The position numbers and the translations under genes were made by a program. Positions 42,446 to 52,329 of a stretch of 64,000 nucleotides of DNA are shown here, piece after piece (within the stretch, counting starts at the first letter, position 1; each line of letters begins with the position of its first letter). Origin of the DNA: JANRLF01 sp033762815 (GTDB taxonomy: Bacteria > Bacteroidota > Bacteroidia > Chitinophagales > CAIOSU01); assembly GCA_033762815.1 (NCBI GenBank), contig JANRLF010000008.1:558001-622000 (forward strand). Direction: 5' to 3'. The notes beneath the pieces are model-generated. The model had not been told where the DNA came from. It ran no database searches and saw only the letters and a list, made by a program, of their open reading frames with translations.

Positions 42446-43453
42446 TTAGGCCACCAAAGCTTCTTGGAAATCAAAGCCGGCATATTCATGGGCAATAGCA
42501 TCCAAAGTGGCCAAAAGTTCTTCTTCCACTTCCGAACTTACCAATATACTGCGGTAATGCTTGATATTGGGCATGCCCCTAAAGTAGTTGGTATAATGGC
42601 GGCGCATTTCCACAATGCCCAGCTTTTGACCTTTCCAAGCAATGGAGCGTATCAGGTGCTCTTTGCAGGCATCTATCCGCTCTTCAATGGTGGGGGACGC
42701 CAATTCTTCGCCAGTCGCCAAAAAATGTTTCACCTCCCTGAAAATCCAAGGATAGCCGATAGAAGCACGGCCTATCATAATCCCATCAACGCCATAGCGG
42801 TCGCGCATTGCTTTGGCTTTCTGAGGGCTGTCCACGTCGCCATTACCGAAAATAGGGATATGCATCCGGGGGTTGTTTTTTACCTCGCCAATCAAAGTCC
42901 AATCGGCATCCCCTTTATACATTTGCTTGCGGGTGCGCCCATGTATGGCCAAAGCTTGTACCCCAATGTCTTGTAGCCTTTCGGCTACTTCCACGATGTT
43001 CTTGCTATTTTCGTCCCAACCCAATCTGGTTTTTACCGTAACGGGCAAACTGGTGGAGTTGATTACCTCTTGGGTTATCTTCATCATCAGGGGAATATCT
43101 TGCAAAATACCCGCTCCGGCCATTTTGCAAACCACCTTTTTTACCGGGCAGCCATAGTTGATATCAATTAGTTCAGGGCCTGCCGCTGCTGCTATTTCCG
43201 TTGCCTTTGACATGGAAATGGTATCGCCACCGAACAGTTGGATACCAATAGGCCTTTCCTCGTCATAGATATCCAGTTTCTGAACGCTCTTATGTGCATC
43301 GCGTATAAGCCCTTCCGAAGAAATAAACTCCGTGTACATTAAGTCGGCACCCTGTTTTTTGCACAAAGCCCTAAATGGAGGGTCGCTCACGTCCTCCATG
43401 GGTGCCAGTAAAAGGGGAAAATCCCCTAGTTCTATGTTGCCGATACTTACCAA
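42446..43453 (-). CDS. dusB: tRNA-dihydrouridine synthase, DusB-like
   Basis: 335-aa FMN enzyme that reduces uridine in the tRNA D-loop. LLAPMEDVSDPPFRALCKKQGADL; ELIDINYGCPVKKVVCKMAGAGIL with the catalytic Cys; VKTRLGWDE; ALAIHGRTRKQMYKGDADW; and GNGDV then DGIMIGRASIGYPWIFREV. Typical length. Single gene on the minus strand, divergent from the CPBP gene. Confidence 0.94.
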   Translation of the reverse strand: MVSIGNIELGDFPLLLAPMEDVSDPPFRALCKKQGADLMYTEFISSEGLIRDAHKSVQKLDIYDEERPIGIQLFGGDTISMSKATEIAAAAGPELIDINYGCPVKKVVCKMAGAGILQDIPLMMKITQEVINSTSLPVTVKTRLGWDENSKNIVEVAERLQDIGVQALAIHGRTRKQMYKGDADWTLIGEVKNNPRMHIPIFGNGDVDSPQKAKAMRDRYGVDGIMIGRASIGYPWIFREVKHFLATGEELASPTIEERIDACKEHLIRSIAWKGQKLGIVEMRRHYTNYFRGMPNIKHYRSILVSSEVEEELLATLDAIAHEYAGFDFQEALVA

Positions 43454-43542
43454 TTCAGCTAAGTGCTATTTATGCTGTAAATTTACCAAAATTTTTAGCT
43501 AGCGTTTTGAATAGCGATTCCCATACCCCCACAAACCAAGCA

Positions 43543-44448
43543 ATGCAGCCTCATCAAGGAGGCTTTGCCATTACGCTATTATTATTGTTTTGGTTTCTGG
43601 GTTCGATATTATTTAGTTCTTTGCAGGAACAACTGGCGGAAATGCTGATTGGTTCAGACGCTATGGACCGATTGACAAAAGATGCCGACTTCTTGAGGGA
43701 GCATGTATGGTTTATGCGGTTGTTACAGCCCTTTTATACCATCTTGGGCTTTTTGTTGCCCCCGCTCATCATGGCGCAAATGCTAAAGTTGAACGTAGGT
43801 CGCCATTTTAGGCTACGACAGGCACCACGTTTGCCTTATCTGGGGATGATGCTGCTCATATTCATCGCTTCCCTGCCACTCATTTCCTATACGGCTAGCT
43901 TGAATCAACAGCTTGCTTTGCCTGATTTTCTTAGTGGTTTGGAAAGGGCGAGCAAGGATATGGCCGAGCAATTGAAATTATTGACACAGGCCATGTTGAG
44001 AATGGATAGCCCAATAGAACTGGTGATTAATTTGGTAGTATTTGCCATACTGCCGGGCATAGCGGAAGAATTGTATTTTCGGGGCGGGGTGCAGCGTATT
44101 TTTCATACGGTTTCCAGAAGTGCTTTCCTTGGCATATTTCTTTCCGCGCTTTTCTTTACCATCATCCATTTTGATATTTATGGATTATTGCCGCGCTTTT
44201 TATTGGGCATGATGTTAGGCTATCTATACCACTTTAGTGGCAACCTTTGGCTACCCATCATTGCCCATGTGCTTTTCAATGGCAGCCAAGTAATAGCCGT
44301 GTATTTTACGGGCTTGGAAAATTTTGAGAATGCAGAGGAGCAAGCAGCCATCTCCATTTGGGTTGCATTGGGCTCATTATTGATAGTCCTTACTTTGTTT
44401 TGGTGGTTCTACAAAAGCACCCGTACACAAAAAACGGCTTCCCCATGA
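43543..44448 (+). CDS. CPBP-family intramembrane metalloprotease
   Basis: About 301 aa with seven or so helices. Abi/CPBP motifs: EELYFRGGVQRIF (Glu-Glu plus Arg), FTIIHFDIYGLLPRF (His), and HVLFNGSQV (His-Asn). Relatives include Rce1-like CAAX proteases. I take ATG 43543; TTG 43507 (NSDSHTPTNQA) is a possible start twelve codons earlier, while the longer frame overlaps dusB. The stop overlaps the DUF2007 start (ATGA). Confidence 0.85.
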   Translation: MQPHQGGFAITLLLLFWFLGSILFSSLQEQLAEMLIGSDAMDRLTKDADFLREHVWFMRLLQPFYTILGFLLPPLIMAQMLKLNVGRHFRLRQAPRLPYLGMMLLIFIASLPLISYTASLNQQLALPDFLSGLERASKDMAEQLKLLTQAMLRMDSPIELVINLVVFAILPGIAEELYFRGGVQRIFHTVSRSAFLGIFLSALFFTIIHFDIYGLLPRFLLGMMLGYLYHFSGNLWLPIIAHVLFNGSQVIAVYFTGLENFENAEEQAAISIWVALGSLLIVLTLFWWFYKSTRTQKTASP

Positions 44449-44675
44449 GCGAGTGGAAAAAAGTGTACAGCAGCATGATATTGACCAATGCGGAGATTGT
44501 ACGCACCATGTTGGTAGATAATGAAATAGATGCCGTAGTGGTGAACAAGCAAAGTTCTGCCTATCCGCAAATTGGCCAAGCAGAGGTGCATGTGCCTATT
44601 GATATGGTTTTGCCCGCACTAAATCTTATCAACCGGGTGGAAGATGCATTGGCCCAAAGTGATGAGGAGGAATGA
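44445..44675 (+). CDS. DUF2007-family small protein
   Basis: 76 aa: MSEWKKVYSSMILTNAEIVR, then LVDNEIDAVVVNKQSSAYP and VHVPIDMVLPALNLI. This ferredoxin-like fold (DUF2007, putative signal-transducing protein) is common in Bacteroidota. It overlaps the CPBP gene by 4 bp and precedes a second CPBP gene after 31 bp, suggesting a three-gene transcript. Confidence 0.85.
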   Translation: MSEWKKVYSSMILTNAEIVRTMLVDNEIDAVVVNKQSSAYPQIGQAEVHVPIDMVLPALNLINRVEDALAQSDEEE

Positions 44676-44706
44676 TATTTGAGGTTTCTTACCAAATAGC
44701 GATAGT

Positions 44707-45300
44707 TTGAAAATCAGCCGTCCCGTTGTGTTCCTTATGAGCCTATTCACTTTGTTTGTGTTGGGGGGCTTGGGTTTGGCCATCATTGCTTATCTGCTGC
44801 ACATTCCTTTAACTGCTTTTTTCCTCAGCGGTGCACCCTGGCAGGAACAGTTGTTCTTTGGCTTCAGCATGGGCATTGGCATCAGCTTGCTGAGCGTTTT
44901 TCTTTCCAGTTTTGATTTTATGGAAGATGCCAATTTCATGGCGGGTGCCATCGTCAAACAATTGAACCCACAATGGTACCACATATTGTTTTACTCCTTT
45001 TGCGCAGGGGTGGGCGAAGAGCTCTTGTTCAGGGGCGGTATACAGCCACTTATAGGCCTATGGCCTACTGCCGTAATCTTTATTTTCTTGCACGGCTATT
45101 TGCGTTTCGGTAGTTTGGAAGCAGTGCTTTCCGGGTTCTATCTGATTTTGATAAGCGCCGCATTGGGTTTTTTAATGATTTATAGAGGCATCTATGCCGC
45201 CATGGCTGCCCATTTCATCATCGATGTCATCATGTTTTTCTTTATTAAAAAGGAGGTGGCCAAAGAAGGCGAAACCGATTATCGCGAAGAGGAAGATTGA
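44707..45300 (+). CDS. CPBP-family intramembrane metalloprotease, short form
   Basis: 197 aa from TTG 44707 (MKISRPVVFLMSLF); ATG 44737 is the next choice. Motifs: GEELLFRGGIQPL; IFLHGYLRFGS; and AAHFIIDVIMFF. It has fewer helices than the CPBP protein upstream and an acidic C-terminal tail. The 3' end overlaps the convergent recJ by 22 bp. Confidence 0.85.
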   Translation: MKISRPVVFLMSLFTLFVLGGLGLAIIAYLLHIPLTAFFLSGAPWQEQLFFGFSMGIGISLLSVFLSSFDFMEDANFMAGAIVKQLNPQWYHILFYSFCAGVGEELLFRGGIQPLIGLWPTAVIFIFLHGYLRFGSLEAVLSGFYLILISAALGFLMIYRGIYAAMAAHFIIDVIMFFFIKKEVAKEGETDYREEED

Positions 45301-47039
45301 CCCAGCCTAATGTCCTTGATATTCATTTGCAGGCTAACGTTTCCCTGCCATTCGTTCTCTTCCAAGCAATAGCAAATGTCAAAAGTATCTTGTTCTGTCA
45401 ATGCCAATAATTGCTCTATCCAATGGGCCATACCGAAAGCAATGGCTTGGCACACCTGCTTACCATCTTGGCTTACCGTTATGCGCATATGGTTGGTCCC
45501 TATTAACCTAGGTGACCCTACCAGCCGGCAAGCCTTGGTGATGAATACTGGGCGCATGTTGCTTGGGCCAAAGGGGGCAAACTGCTTAAGGATGCGGTAG
45601 AATTTCGGCGTGATATCGCAAATATCCAATTCCGAATCAATGGATATCTCCGGCACCAAGCACTCTGGCAGAATAGTGGCGGCCACCACCTCTTCGAATT
45701 TCTGCACGAAAGCTTCATAGTTCTCTTTGGGCAAGGTAAGGCCGGCCGCATATTTATGCCCACCAAATTGTATCAACAAATCGGAACAGGCCTGTATGGC
45801 ATCATGTATATTGAAACCACTTACTGACCTTGCCGAACCCGATAGATAACCGTTCGATTCGGTCAAAACAATGGTAGGCCGATAATAGGTTTCTATTAGC
45901 CGCGAAGCAACGATACCGATTACCCCTTTGCTCCAATGTGGCTGGAAAAGCACGGTGCTTTTTCGCTGTAAGCGTTGCGCATCTGCCTGTATCATTTCCA
46001 ACGCTTCCTGGGTAATATCTTTATCTACCTGCTTACGGTCGTCATTATGGTTATGCAGGTTGCTGGCATTCAAATCCGCCTGTTCATCGGTATCGCTAAT
46101 GAGTAGGTTCACGGCATTCCTGCCATGGTCCATGCGCCCCGCAGCATTGATGCGTGGGCCAATGTAAAACACCAAATCAGATATGCTTAGCTTCCTGTTT
46201 GCCACCCCTGCCCTTTCTATAAGATAGCCCAAGCCCTTTCGGGGCGATTCGTTCAAGAGTTTTAGCCCATAATGTGCCAACACCCTGTTTTCGCCCGTAA
46301 TAGGTACAATATCGCAGGCCGTGCTTACGGCAACCAAGTCCAAGTATTGGTACACCACTTCGTTCGGGATACTATTCTCTAGGGCAAAAGCCTGTATGAG
46401 CTTAAAACCAATGCCGCAACCGCTCAATTCCTTATAGGGATAAAAGCAATCGAACCGTTTAGGGTCAAGCACCGCTACCGCTTTTGGCAAAGTTGCTTCC
46501 GGTAAATGGTGGTCGCATATGATAAAATCTATCCCTTTCGAACTGGCAAAGGCCACCTTATCGTGAGCACGAATGCCACAGTCAAGCGCTATAATTAGGC
46601 TATAACCGTTATGGGCAGCATACTCAATGCCCTGCACGGAAATGCCATACCCCTCTACATATCGGTCGGGAATGTAATAATCGATCCTATCGGGGTAAAA
46701 GTCTTTCAAAAAGCTGTACACCAAAGCCACAGCAGTAGTGCCGTCCACGTCGTAATCACCATAAACCAGTATCTTTTCTTCCCTTTCCAATGCCTTTTCC
46801 AGACGTTTCACTGCCAACCGCATATCCTTCATCTCAAAGGGGTCATGCAGGTGTTCCAAAGAAGGCCGGAAAAACAGCCGGGCATCGTCAAAACTTTCTA
46901 CGCCCCTTAAAATCAGCAAACGCGCCAGCACTTCATGGATGCCCACTATGCCCGATAGGTATTTCACCTTCTCTTCGTCGGCTTGAGCCAATGCCCAGCG
47001 CTTTTGTTCTGCTTTCTGAAGGGTAATATCGGTAGGCAT
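45279..47039 (-). CDS. recJ: Single-stranded-DNA-specific exonuclease RecJ
   Basis: 586 aa, usual length. 5'-3' exonuclease used in recombination and mismatch repair. DHH motifs: VYGDYDVDGTTAVALVYSF; ALDCGIRAHDKVAF; IICDHHLPEATLPKA; and VAVSTACDIVPI. The DHHA1 domain has RINAAGRMDHGRNAVNLL and FGGHKYAAGLTL. The OB-fold ends the protein. It starts 5 bp after the subtilase gene stop on the same strand. Confidence 0.95.
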   Translation of the reverse strand: MPTDITLQKAEQKRWALAQADEEKVKYLSGIVGIHEVLARLLILRGVESFDDARLFFRPSLEHLHDPFEMKDMRLAVKRLEKALEREEKILVYGDYDVDGTTAVALVYSFLKDFYPDRIDYYIPDRYVEGYGISVQGIEYAAHNGYSLIIALDCGIRAHDKVAFASSKGIDFIICDHHLPEATLPKAVAVLDPKRFDCFYPYKELSGCGIGFKLIQAFALENSIPNEVVYQYLDLVAVSTACDIVPITGENRVLAHYGLKLLNESPRKGLGYLIERAGVANRKLSISDLVFYIGPRINAAGRMDHGRNAVNLLISDTDEQADLNASNLHNHNDDRKQVDKDITQEALEMIQADAQRLQRKSTVLFQPHWSKGVIGIVASRLIETYYRPTIVLTESNGYLSGSARSVSGFNIHDAIQACSDLLIQFGGHKYAAGLTLPKENYEAFVQKFEEVVAATILPECLVPEISIDSELDICDITPKFYRILKQFAPFGPSNMRPVFITKACRLVGSPRLIGTNHMRITVSQDGKQVCQAIAFGMAHWIEQLLALTEQDTFDICYCLEENEWQGNVSLQMNIKDIRLGQSSSSR

Positions 47040-47044
47040 AATGC

Positions 47045-49117
47045 TTAAAGTAATACAATCTTTCGCAGAATGGCATCATCCCCCTTGCGCAGTCGCAAAA
47101 GATAAGTGCCTTTGGGCAATGATTCCAATGGTAATATTTGTTTGTCACCTTGCAATATGCCCTGTTCCATCTTCCTTCCGAAGAGATCCATTACCTCCCA
47201 TTCGGCGTTCTGAAATAAAGGGTCGGCAATGATGCTTATATTGCCCGAAGAAGGTATAGGAAAAACTTTTACCCATGTATTCGGAATAGGGCCAGTGCTG
47301 CTAGTGGTGTCCCGTTGCACCAATACCGAATCGCTAAATTGACAGCCATTGGCATCGGTAATCGTAACAAAATAGGTTCCTGCCGATAGTTGGGCTATGT
47401 TTTGTGAGGATAGGGTATCCGGGCCTGACCAAGCAAAGTTATAAGGGGCTGTACCGCCATATACGTCAGTATCTATCGCTCCATCTTGGTTGAAATTGCT
47501 TTCGCGGCTTACCGAAAAGGCGGCCAACAATTCCTCCGGTTCATCAATGGTGATAAAGGCATCTTTGCTGCAGCCCAATGAATCGGTCACATTTACCGTA
47601 TAAGTGCCCGGCGCAAGATTGGCCAACAAGGTATCGCTTGAACCATTCAGCCATGTAATGGTGTAGGGCGGCAAGCCGTCTGATATCTGCAAGCTGATAC
47701 TTCCGTTGCGGGCACCTTTGCAGCTAATTGTATTCACTATTGGCTCCACTTTCACGCAATTGACACAGTTATCATTGATAAAGCGTTGTATGCTTCTGTA
47801 TAAGTTCAAGCGGCCACCCGAAACGGTAGTTCCGGACAAGCTGGGTAAAATATCGGCACTATTGAGTATGGCTGCTTTGATTGCCAACACGGTATTTGCA
47901 GGGTCGGCCTTGTAAGCCAGCATAAAACTATCGCAGGCGACTGACATCAGTAAAGCCATGGCTCCTGCCAAATGCGGAGATGCCATGCTTGTTCCCGTTG
48001 AATTGCCAAAATTACCCCCTGGCGTGGTAGAATAAACCCCCGTACCTGGGGCAGCAATATCTACGGTACTTGCCCCATAGCCCGCCGTGCTGTTCTTCAC
48101 GTCGAAACGAGTAGTATTGGTTACCGCTATCATATAATTGCTGCTACAGGAAGTAGGCATGTCAAATGCGGCATCCACATCGGTGGGGGCATTGGGTACA
48201 GCAATGGTACTAAGCACTCCTACCTTTCCCAAGGAATCATAAAATGCACACCACAAAGGATAATCAGCCGGATTGCCGAAATCGACCCCAAAGGAGGAAT
48301 TGGCAGCTACCACAAAGGCACCCTCGGTTCCATTGGTGATGTTGTAGCGTTTACGTACATCGAAAATATATTTGTAGCCAGACATCACTTGCCAATCCGT
48401 ATAATCGCTTACCACTATGGGCATTATCTTGGTATCCCAACATACACCGGAAACCCCTAAGGAATTATTGCCGATGGCGCCCGCAATACCCGCTACATGC
48501 GTGCCGTGATAGTCGTTCACAATGTTGCCGCTGGTATCATCGGCATTCCAGCCGTTGATATCATCTATATAGCCATTGTTGTCATCATCCACATTATTTC
48601 CGGCAATTTCTAGTGGGTTTCTCCAGATATTCAAGTCAGCATGATTCAGGTCAATGCCGCCATCCACAATGGCAATAACGATGGTATCGCCCAGAACGGT
48701 AAGCCCACCCGTACCGATATCCCACGCATCGGTGGCTTGTACGTCTGCACCTATCAAACCGCCGTTTTGCCCTGTATTCTGTAGGTTCCATTGAACCGAA
48801 AAACCAGCATCATTGGGGGTTGTGCTTCTAAGCTGTATTTTATGGTTCAATTGTGCCGCCACCACCCCATTCAGCCCTTTTACGGTTTCCAAGGCCAATT
48901 GCTCATTGGCGGCAAGATTCAATAACCAAACATTCCAATCGCCCAATCGGGAAGCTTTTAGTATTTGCGGCGCTGATGTTTTCCCATATTCTTGGGCGAA
49001 TTTTTCATAGGCGACAGCAGGACTAAGCTGTACGATTACTTGGTTTTCGACAGCTTGGGAAAACAATTGGCTGCAACTGCACAAAAGTGCTATGGTAAGG
49101 GCCAGCAAATATCTCAT
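47045..49117 (-). CDS. T9SS-exported subtilisin-like protease with SprB repeats
   Basis: 690 aa from ATG 49117; the signal peptide ends near CSQLFSQA. The S8 domain has Asp in AIVDGGIDLNHADL, His in YHGTHVAGIAGA, and Ser in GTSMASPHLAGAMALL. Two SprB-type repeats follow (ISCKGARNGSISLQISDG; GGTAPYNFAWSG), and the C-terminal roughly 75 residues are a T9SS type A sorting domain (VFPIPSSGNISI, GTYLLRLRKGDD). It overlaps the kmo stop by 4 bp, an odd pairing of a surface protease with tryptophan catabolism. Confidence 0.92.
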   Translation of the reverse strand: MRYLLALTIALLCSCSQLFSQAVENQVIVQLSPAVAYEKFAQEYGKTSAPQILKASRLGDWNVWLLNLAANEQLALETVKGLNGVVAAQLNHKIQLRSTTPNDAGFSVQWNLQNTGQNGGLIGADVQATDAWDIGTGGLTVLGDTIVIAIVDGGIDLNHADLNIWRNPLEIAGNNVDDDNNGYIDDINGWNADDTSGNIVNDYHGTHVAGIAGAIGNNSLGVSGVCWDTKIMPIVVSDYTDWQVMSGYKYIFDVRKRYNITNGTEGAFVVAANSSFGVDFGNPADYPLWCAFYDSLGKVGVLSTIAVPNAPTDVDAAFDMPTSCSSNYMIAVTNTTRFDVKNSTAGYGASTVDIAAPGTGVYSTTPGGNFGNSTGTSMASPHLAGAMALLMSVACDSFMLAYKADPANTVLAIKAAILNSADILPSLSGTTVSGGRLNLYRSIQRFINDNCVNCVKVEPIVNTISCKGARNGSISLQISDGLPPYTITWLNGSSDTLLANLAPGTYTVNVTDSLGCSKDAFITIDEPEELLAAFSVSRESNFNQDGAIDTDVYGGTAPYNFAWSGPDTLSSQNIAQLSAGTYFVTITDANGCQFSDSVLVQRDTTSSTGPIPNTWVKVFPIPSSGNISIIADPLFQNAEWEVMDLFGRKMEQGILQGDKQILPLESLPKGTYLLRLRKGDDAILRKIVLL

Positions 49118-50451
49118 AGGGCTTGAAGCTGTTTGAACCAACCATCTAACAAATCATTTCCCTCCAGTGTTCCAAGCTTTTGTTCGACACTTCGCAACTC
49201 TTCCAAAGGCTTGCTTTGGAAGAACTGGTCGTAAGCCTGCCCCCGGTGCAATGCTTGCGAATAGGGAATGTGGCTAAAACTCACCATGGAGTATAAGGGC
49301 AAGAACTCTTCAGGATGCTGTTGCTGCATCGCTTGCTCAATTTTTCTGCGCAATAGATAACGCTCATCCGCTACGGAATCGCGCATCTCAATGAAATTGC
49401 GAAGTGCCAGCTCGGCAATAGCATCGGTATCGGGTTTGCGTCGCTTTTCAAAGGCAGGCATTATTTGGCTCCAATCCTCTCCATATTCGTCCATCAACAG
49501 GTTGAGCACGGTACAATCTTCGAAACCCGCATTCATCCCTTGGCCATAAAAAGGCACAATACCGTGCGCGGCATCGCCCAGCAACAACGCTCGACCACCC
49601 ATTGACCAAGGGTAGCAACGGAAAGTGGCCAATGAAGAAGTAGGGTTTTGGAAAAACTCCACTTTAAAATGGGGCATCAAAGCCAATGCGTCAGGAAAGT
49701 AGGTTTCAAAAAATGCTACCGCGTTTTCGGCATCGGTTAGTTGCGCAAAGGAAACCGACCCTTCCAAGGCTAAAAACAAGGTACAGGTGAAACTACCATC
49801 CAAATTGGGCAACGCAATAAGCATAAAGCTTTTACGAGGCCAGATATGCAGGGCATTTTTCTCCAGTTGCCAGCCCCCATCGGTAGTAGGGGGGATACTT
49901 AGTTCTTTATAACCATGCTCCAAATACGTTTGGGAATAATTGAAGCGGTCCGTTTTTGTCATGGCCGTTCTTATGGCGGAAAAAGCCCCATCGGTGCCGA
50001 AAAGCAATTCGCTGGCCACTTTAGTGCCATCTTCCATCAGCAACACATTGTTCTGCAAATCCACGTCTTGGCCACGTTGCCCAAAATGGATATATGCCCC
50101 CGCTAGTTCGGCCTTGTCCATGAGCAGTTGGTTTAGTCCGCCACGTGATATGGAATTGATAAACTGCCCTTGCAGACCATAGGGTTGGAAGTTGATAGCC
50201 CCATCCTGACCATGCACCATGCGTCCATGCATAGGTATGGCCATTGCCCGAATGTCGTCTTCCAGACCCACTGCATTTAGTGCCTTTAAACCCCTATCGC
50301 TCAAAGCAAGATTGATGGAGCGCCCAGCATCCATGCTCACTTTGCGCATATCCGGACGGCGTTCGTACAGGGTAACCTGATAACCCCTTTTTGCCAAATA
50401 AATGGCCCAAAGCGAACCCACCAACCCTGCGCCGACTACTGTAGTTTTCAT
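49114..50451 (-). CDS. kmo: Kynurenine 3-monooxygenase
   Basis: 445-aa flavoprotein that hydroxylates kynurenine to 3-hydroxykynurenine with NADPH. FAD-binding VVGAGLVGSLWAIYLAKRGYQ; YERRPDMRK; SINLALSDRGLKAL; FGTDGAFSAIR; and LLLGDAAHGIVPFYGQGMNAGFEDC are all family landmarks. It is near kynureninase (one small gene between) on the same strand, so kynurenine goes to 3-hydroxyanthranilate. Confidence 0.94.
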   Translation of the reverse strand: MKTTVVGAGLVGSLWAIYLAKRGYQVTLYERRPDMRKVSMDAGRSINLALSDRGLKALNAVGLEDDIRAMAIPMHGRMVHGQDGAINFQPYGLQGQFINSISRGGLNQLLMDKAELAGAYIHFGQRGQDVDLQNNVLLMEDGTKVASELLFGTDGAFSAIRTAMTKTDRFNYSQTYLEHGYKELSIPPTTDGGWQLEKNALHIWPRKSFMLIALPNLDGSFTCTLFLALEGSVSFAQLTDAENAVAFFETYFPDALALMPHFKVEFFQNPTSSLATFRCYPWSMGGRALLLGDAAHGIVPFYGQGMNAGFEDCTVLNLLMDEYGEDWSQIMPAFEKRRKPDTDAIAELALRNFIEMRDSVADERYLLRRKIEQAMQQQHPEEFLPLYSMVSFSHIPYSQALHRGQAYDQFFQSKPLEELRSVEQKLGTLEGNDLLDGWFKQLQAL

Positions 50452-50524
50452 AATAATAGCTAAACTTACAAGTTAGGGGATTTTGGCCTTTTTAAAAATA
50501 CCTAATTAGATTTGGGCGAAGTGC

Positions 50525-50875
50525 TTACCTCCTTAAAATCTTAACCATCGCCTTGCCCTTTGCCAACTCGTCAATCAGCTTATCCAGATAGCGGATTTTC
50601 TGCATCAAAGGGTCTTCTATTTCTTCCACCCGGTAGCCACAGATAAGCCCAGTGATTTTTGTAACGTTGGGGTTCAGTTCTGGTGCTTGCGCAAAAAAGT
50701 CTTCAAAACTGTTTTTGCTATCTATCTGTGCTTGCAGTGTTTCGCTGTTATATCCAGTTAGCCAATAGATGATAGTGTCCACTTCCTCCTTGGTGCGGCC
50801 TTTCCTTTCCGCCTTTTGTATGTACAGCGGGTACACGCTGGCAAAGGCCATCTTGAATACCCTGTTATTGTTCAT
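50525..50875 (-). CDS. DUF2200 family protein
   Basis: 116-aa soluble protein: VFKMAFASVYPLYIQKAERKG, KEEVDTIIYWLTGY, and FEDFFAQAPELNPN then ITGLICGYRVEEIEDPLMQ are the DUF2200 family blocks. Function unknown. It sits between kynU and kmo on the same strand and is probably co-transcribed with them. Confidence 0.88.
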   Translation of the reverse strand: MNNNRVFKMAFASVYPLYIQKAERKGRTKEEVDTIIYWLTGYNSETLQAQIDSKNSFEDFFAQAPELNPNVTKITGLICGYRVEEIEDPLMQKIRYLDKLIDELAKGKAMVKILRR

Positions 50876-50893
50876 CGGAATATGGCATGTCTG

Positions 50894-52138
50894 TTAACTA
50901 TTCAATACCTCTGCCACCCTGTGCACCTCACTGAAAGTATTGTACAGGGGGACGGGGCTAATGCGGATAACATTGGGTTCGCGCCAATCGGCAATGATGC
51001 CTTCCCTATCCAACTTATCGAACAAAGCCTTGCCGTCCTTTTTCACCAACAGCGATAGCTGGCAGCCCCGGCGTTGAGGGTCGCTGGGGGTGATGATTTT
51101 AAACTTGGGATTGCCTTTTATCAAAAACTCTAAATAGCCGGTCAGCTTCACACTTTTTTCCCGCAACCTATCAAAGCCTGCCTCATCAAATATATCCAGT
51201 GAAGCTTTATGCACTGCCATACTGATAACCTGTGCATTACTCACTTGCCAGCCAGCAGCTCCTACCATGGGCTTAAAGCCCTTCTGCATTTTAAACCGCT
51301 CCTTTTCATCATGGCCCCACCAACCCGCAAAGCGTGGTAAGCTAGCATCATTGCCGTGCCTTTCATGTACGAAAACACCCCCCACGCCTCCAGGCCCACT
51401 GTTTAGGTATTTATAGGTGCACCAAGCTGCAAAGTCCACGTTCCAGTCATGTAGCTGAAGCAGTACATTGCCCACTGCATGGGCTAAATCGAAACCCACC
51501 ACCGCACCGGCCTGGTGCCCAGCCTTGGTAATGGCCTCCAAGTTAAAGTATTGGCCAGTGTAATAGTTTACCCCTCCTAGAAGTACCAGTGCCAGTTCTT
51601 TCTTGTTTTCATCAATTGCCTGCAATATGTCTTCCTCCCTGATAAGGTATTCCCCTTTTCGAGGAGCTACTTCTATCACGTCTTTGCCATAGTCGAGCCC
51701 ATGGAAATTGATTTGCGATTCTACCGCGTATTGATCGGAAGAGAATGCGCCTGCTTCCATCAATATCTTGGTGCGTTTGCCTTTTGGCCGGTAAAACGAA
51801 ACCATCAATAGGTGCAGGTTCACCGTAAGCGTATTCATCAGCACTACTTCGCTGGGCAGTGCACCTACCAAATTGGCCTCCGTAGGGAACAATGTGTGGT
51901 AGTGCAGCCAAGGGTTCTTTGCATCCAAATGCCCTTCCACGCCCATTTCGCGCCAGTCGCGCATTTCTTGCTCTATATAAAATTTAGCGCTTTTAGGCTG
52001 TAAGCCCAAAGAGTTGCCGCACATATAAATGGAAGGCTTTCCATGTTTATCAGGAATGAAAAACATCCTTCTAAATTCTTTCAGTTCATCCTCTTTATCG
52101 AGCAGCAACGCATATTTTGTGTCGTTCTGATAGTCCAT
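50894..52138 (-). CDS. kynU: Kynureninase
   Basis: 414 aa from ATG 52138 (MDYQNDTKYALLLDKEDELKE); an upstream ATG at 52156 is possible. PLP enzyme that cleaves (3-hydroxy)kynurenine to (3-hydroxy)anthranilate and alanine. Landmarks: YMCGNSLGLQPKSA; LDAKNPWLHYH; VLMNTLTVNLHLLM; GFDLAHAVGNVLLQLHDW; PLP Lys in WCTYKYLNSGPGGVGGVFV; and GCQLSLLV. Confidence 0.94.
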   Translation of the reverse strand: MDYQNDTKYALLLDKEDELKEFRRMFFIPDKHGKPSIYMCGNSLGLQPKSAKFYIEQEMRDWREMGVEGHLDAKNPWLHYHTLFPTEANLVGALPSEVVLMNTLTVNLHLLMVSFYRPKGKRTKILMEAGAFSSDQYAVESQINFHGLDYGKDVIEVAPRKGEYLIREEDILQAIDENKKELALVLLGGVNYYTGQYFNLEAITKAGHQAGAVVGFDLAHAVGNVLLQLHDWNVDFAAWCTYKYLNSGPGGVGGVFVHERHGNDASLPRFAGWWGHDEKERFKMQKGFKPMVGAAGWQVSNAQVISMAVHKASLDIFDEAGFDRLREKSVKLTGYLEFLIKGNPKFKIITPSDPQRRGCQLSLLVKKDGKALFDKLDREGIIADWREPNVIRISPVPLYNTFSEVHRVAEVLNS

Positions 52139-52329
52139 AATAGCTAAAATAGACATTTCACTATAACCCAAAAAGGGGGAGAATGTTGATAACCTCAAAT
52201 ATTTTGCAATTTTAAATACGTTTCAACTCCATGCGTTTGCTAGGGACTTATTTATGCTAAATATTCGTAACATTAAATCAATTTTACTTTTGTGAAAAAA
52301 TTGTGAATTCCTTCCACGCTTAACTTGGG

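Noticed and set aside
43375..43506. N-terminal extension of the CPBP protein from 43375
   Set aside because: It overlaps the dusB 5' end in antisense and has no membrane-protein character.
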